DNA of 8,498 nucleotides from Gammaproteobacteria bacterium (lineage in GTDB: Bacteria > Pseudomonadota > Gammaproteobacteria > SZUA-229), in contig WFUQ01000172.1 in assembly GCA_015484935.1 (NCBI GenBank), positions 1 to 8,498 on the forward strand, read 5' to 3'. The notes under the pieces are model-generated. The model saw only the letters and a program-made list of their open reading frames with translations. It searched no databases and was not told where the DNA came from. This document shows, in pieces, positions 7,670 through 8,498 of this stretch. A program made the translations under genes and the position numbers. Each line of letters starts with the position of its first letter. Position 1 is the first letter of the stretch.

Positions 7670-8359
7670 CTAAAGAAACTCTACCGGAAGACGCGCTGAT
7701 TTCTTCGCAGGCACGAAATCAATCGTCTCTTCGATTGGAATCTTCAACACGTGTCGGAAAAAGAATAGCAGCGCATTCAAAGCATGCCTCTGCGTACTGA
7801 CAGCCACATTACGTTGCACTGCAAGATACTCAAGAAAAGGCGCGATGTGATGTGCACCCAGCTCATCGACAGTACTGACGTTGGAAAACAGAATAAAACG
7901 AGCCGCCCAGTCACAGTACGCCTGCTCAGTGCGCATAGAAAAATGACGCACGCGTATCTCATCTGACAGACGATTGAATAACTCATCAAACTGGTGGATA
8001 CATTGAGAAATCAATCTATCCATAGTGGTTTGTGATGGCAACCGAACCGACTCCGAAGCACGCCACTCCTCCCACTGATAAGAAAGTGCCCAACCCGCTT
8101 TAACGATGTCGACGAACAGAATTCTCAAAGCATCTACAACATGCTTAAACTGCCAATCCTGACATGCAGGATTTCTGGCTAACTCATCGAGATACACATC
8201 AACATGCCGACTACTGATCGATTGCAATCGAATATCAGGGTGAGATGTAATGAACGCCTCAGCATGTTTAATGTACCAGCGGCGAGTCTCCTCTGGAATA
8301 CCATAAGAAATTGTTTTTTTGATATATCTGTCCCGGAAACGGGCAACTGACTCTTCCAT
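7670..8359 (-). pseudogene. Truncated integron-type tyrosine recombinase (N-terminal half, no catalytic domain)
   Basis: The 229-residue product matches, from memory, the first half of long integron-integrase-like tyrosine recombinases (about 450 residues). Residues 1-110 are a SAM-like helical region with a YIKHAEAFI segment and DWQFKHVVDALRILF. The second core-binding domain follows, with IRVRHFSMRTEQAYCDWAARFILF and VSTQRHALNALLFFFRHVL, which in IntI proteins binds the recombination site. The resemblance ends at AKKSARLPV; homologs continue with VLT and the catalytic domain holding the Arg, His and nucleophilic Tyr. Here EFL and a TAG stop follow, and none of those residues exist in any frame downstream before ppc. 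The protein cannot recombine DNA alone. The start is well supported: AAGGAG lies 9 bases before the ATG behind a good promoter, and the 229 codons have no internal break, so the loss may be recent or the fragment may still be made. Confidence 0.82.
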
Positions 8360-8407
8360 GACAGCAAACTCCTTGTGCTAAATACCATCCGCGTGTTGAA
8401 GGCGCAC

Positions 8408-8436
8408 ATCATATAAATCAATCGGTAGCAGGTCAA
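8408..8436 (-). promoter_or_regulatory. Sigma-70-type promoter of the recombinase fragment
   Basis: On the minus strand, TTGACC (8431-8436, 5 of 6) and TATGAT (8408-8413, 5 of 6) are separated by exactly 17 bp. Transcription would begin near 8401, about 40 bases before the ATG, with AAGGAG (8369-8374) between them. Confidence 0.65.
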
Positions 8437-8441
8437 GGGGT

Positions 8442-8456
8442 AGACAGAATCTGTCT
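8442..8456. repeat. 15-bp inverted repeat just upstream of the recombinase promoter
   Basis: AGACAGA and TCTGTCT (7-bp arms, one central base) lie 5 bp upstream of the -35 box, at about -41 to -55. It could be an activator or regulator site. It does not fit the LexA pattern (CTG-N10-CAG), as the half-sites are the wrong way round. Confidence 0.4.
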
Positions 8457-8483
8457 GTCACGAAATACTTAGCTCAATATTAG

Positions 8484-8498
8484 CTGTCTCTTATACAC
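8484..8498. other. Residual Nextera (Tn5 mosaic-end) sequencing adapter at the contig end
   Basis: The last 15 bases, CTGTCTCTTATACAC, are exactly the first 15 of the 19-base synthetic mosaic end CTGTCTCTTATACACATCT used in transposase-based libraries. The mosaic end is an engineered hybrid of the natural Tn5 outer and inner ends; each natural end differs from it within these 15 bases. This is therefore library adapter, not genome, and real sequence ends at about 8483. Confidence 0.93.

Noticed and set aside
8484..8498. Natural Tn5/IS50 end
   Set aside because: The natural outer and inner ends both differ from these 15 bases; only the engineered mosaic end matches, and it runs off the sequence end.

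Overview
The window looks like chromosomal DNA of a gammaproteobacterium, ending at a contig edge. The glucose-6-phosphate isomerase has the same length as the Escherichia coli enzyme, its catalytic residues are offset by only two positions, and the phosphoenolpyruvate carboxylase is also of bacterial gammaproteobacterial type. A periplasmic diheme peroxidase and a heavy-metal RND pump fit a free-living, respiring bacterium. The genus cannot be fixed from this sequence.

Layout. Positions 1-201 are the last 66 codons of a CusA/CzcA-type metal efflux pump (+). Facing it is a minus-strand gene (497-1906) for an exported diheme cytochrome c peroxidase/MauG-like protein. That gene has its own intrinsic terminator (437-467), a sigma-70-like promoter near 2002-2035 and a perfect 20-bp palindrome over the expected transcription start. 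About 800 bp of AT-richer sequence (2036-2846) follows with only doubtful short reading frames. Then come two core carbon-metabolism genes head to head: pgi (2847-4496, minus) and ppc (4659-7523, plus), separated by 162 bp that hold a clear -10 box for ppc. Beyond ppc, on the minus strand, lies the amino-terminal half of an integron-type tyrosine recombinase (7670-8359). It has a good promoter and Shine-Dalgarno sequence but no catalytic domain. The last 15 bases (8484-8498) match the synthetic Nextera/Tn5 mosaic end and are almost certainly sequencing adapter, so biological sequence stops near 8483.

How the genes relate. pgi and ppc act in central metabolism (hexose-phosphate interconversion and anaplerotic CO2 fixation) and are transcribed apart from each other. 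The peroxidase and the metal pump end convergently and are separate transcription units; a shared role in metal or oxidative stress is only a guess. The recombinase fragment marks a mobile-element scar or boundary.

I found no convincing undescribed multi-gene system. The points most worth a second look are the operator-like palindrome of the peroxidase gene, the residue changes in that peroxidase, the recombinase cut precisely before its catalytic domain, and the adapter artefact at the end.
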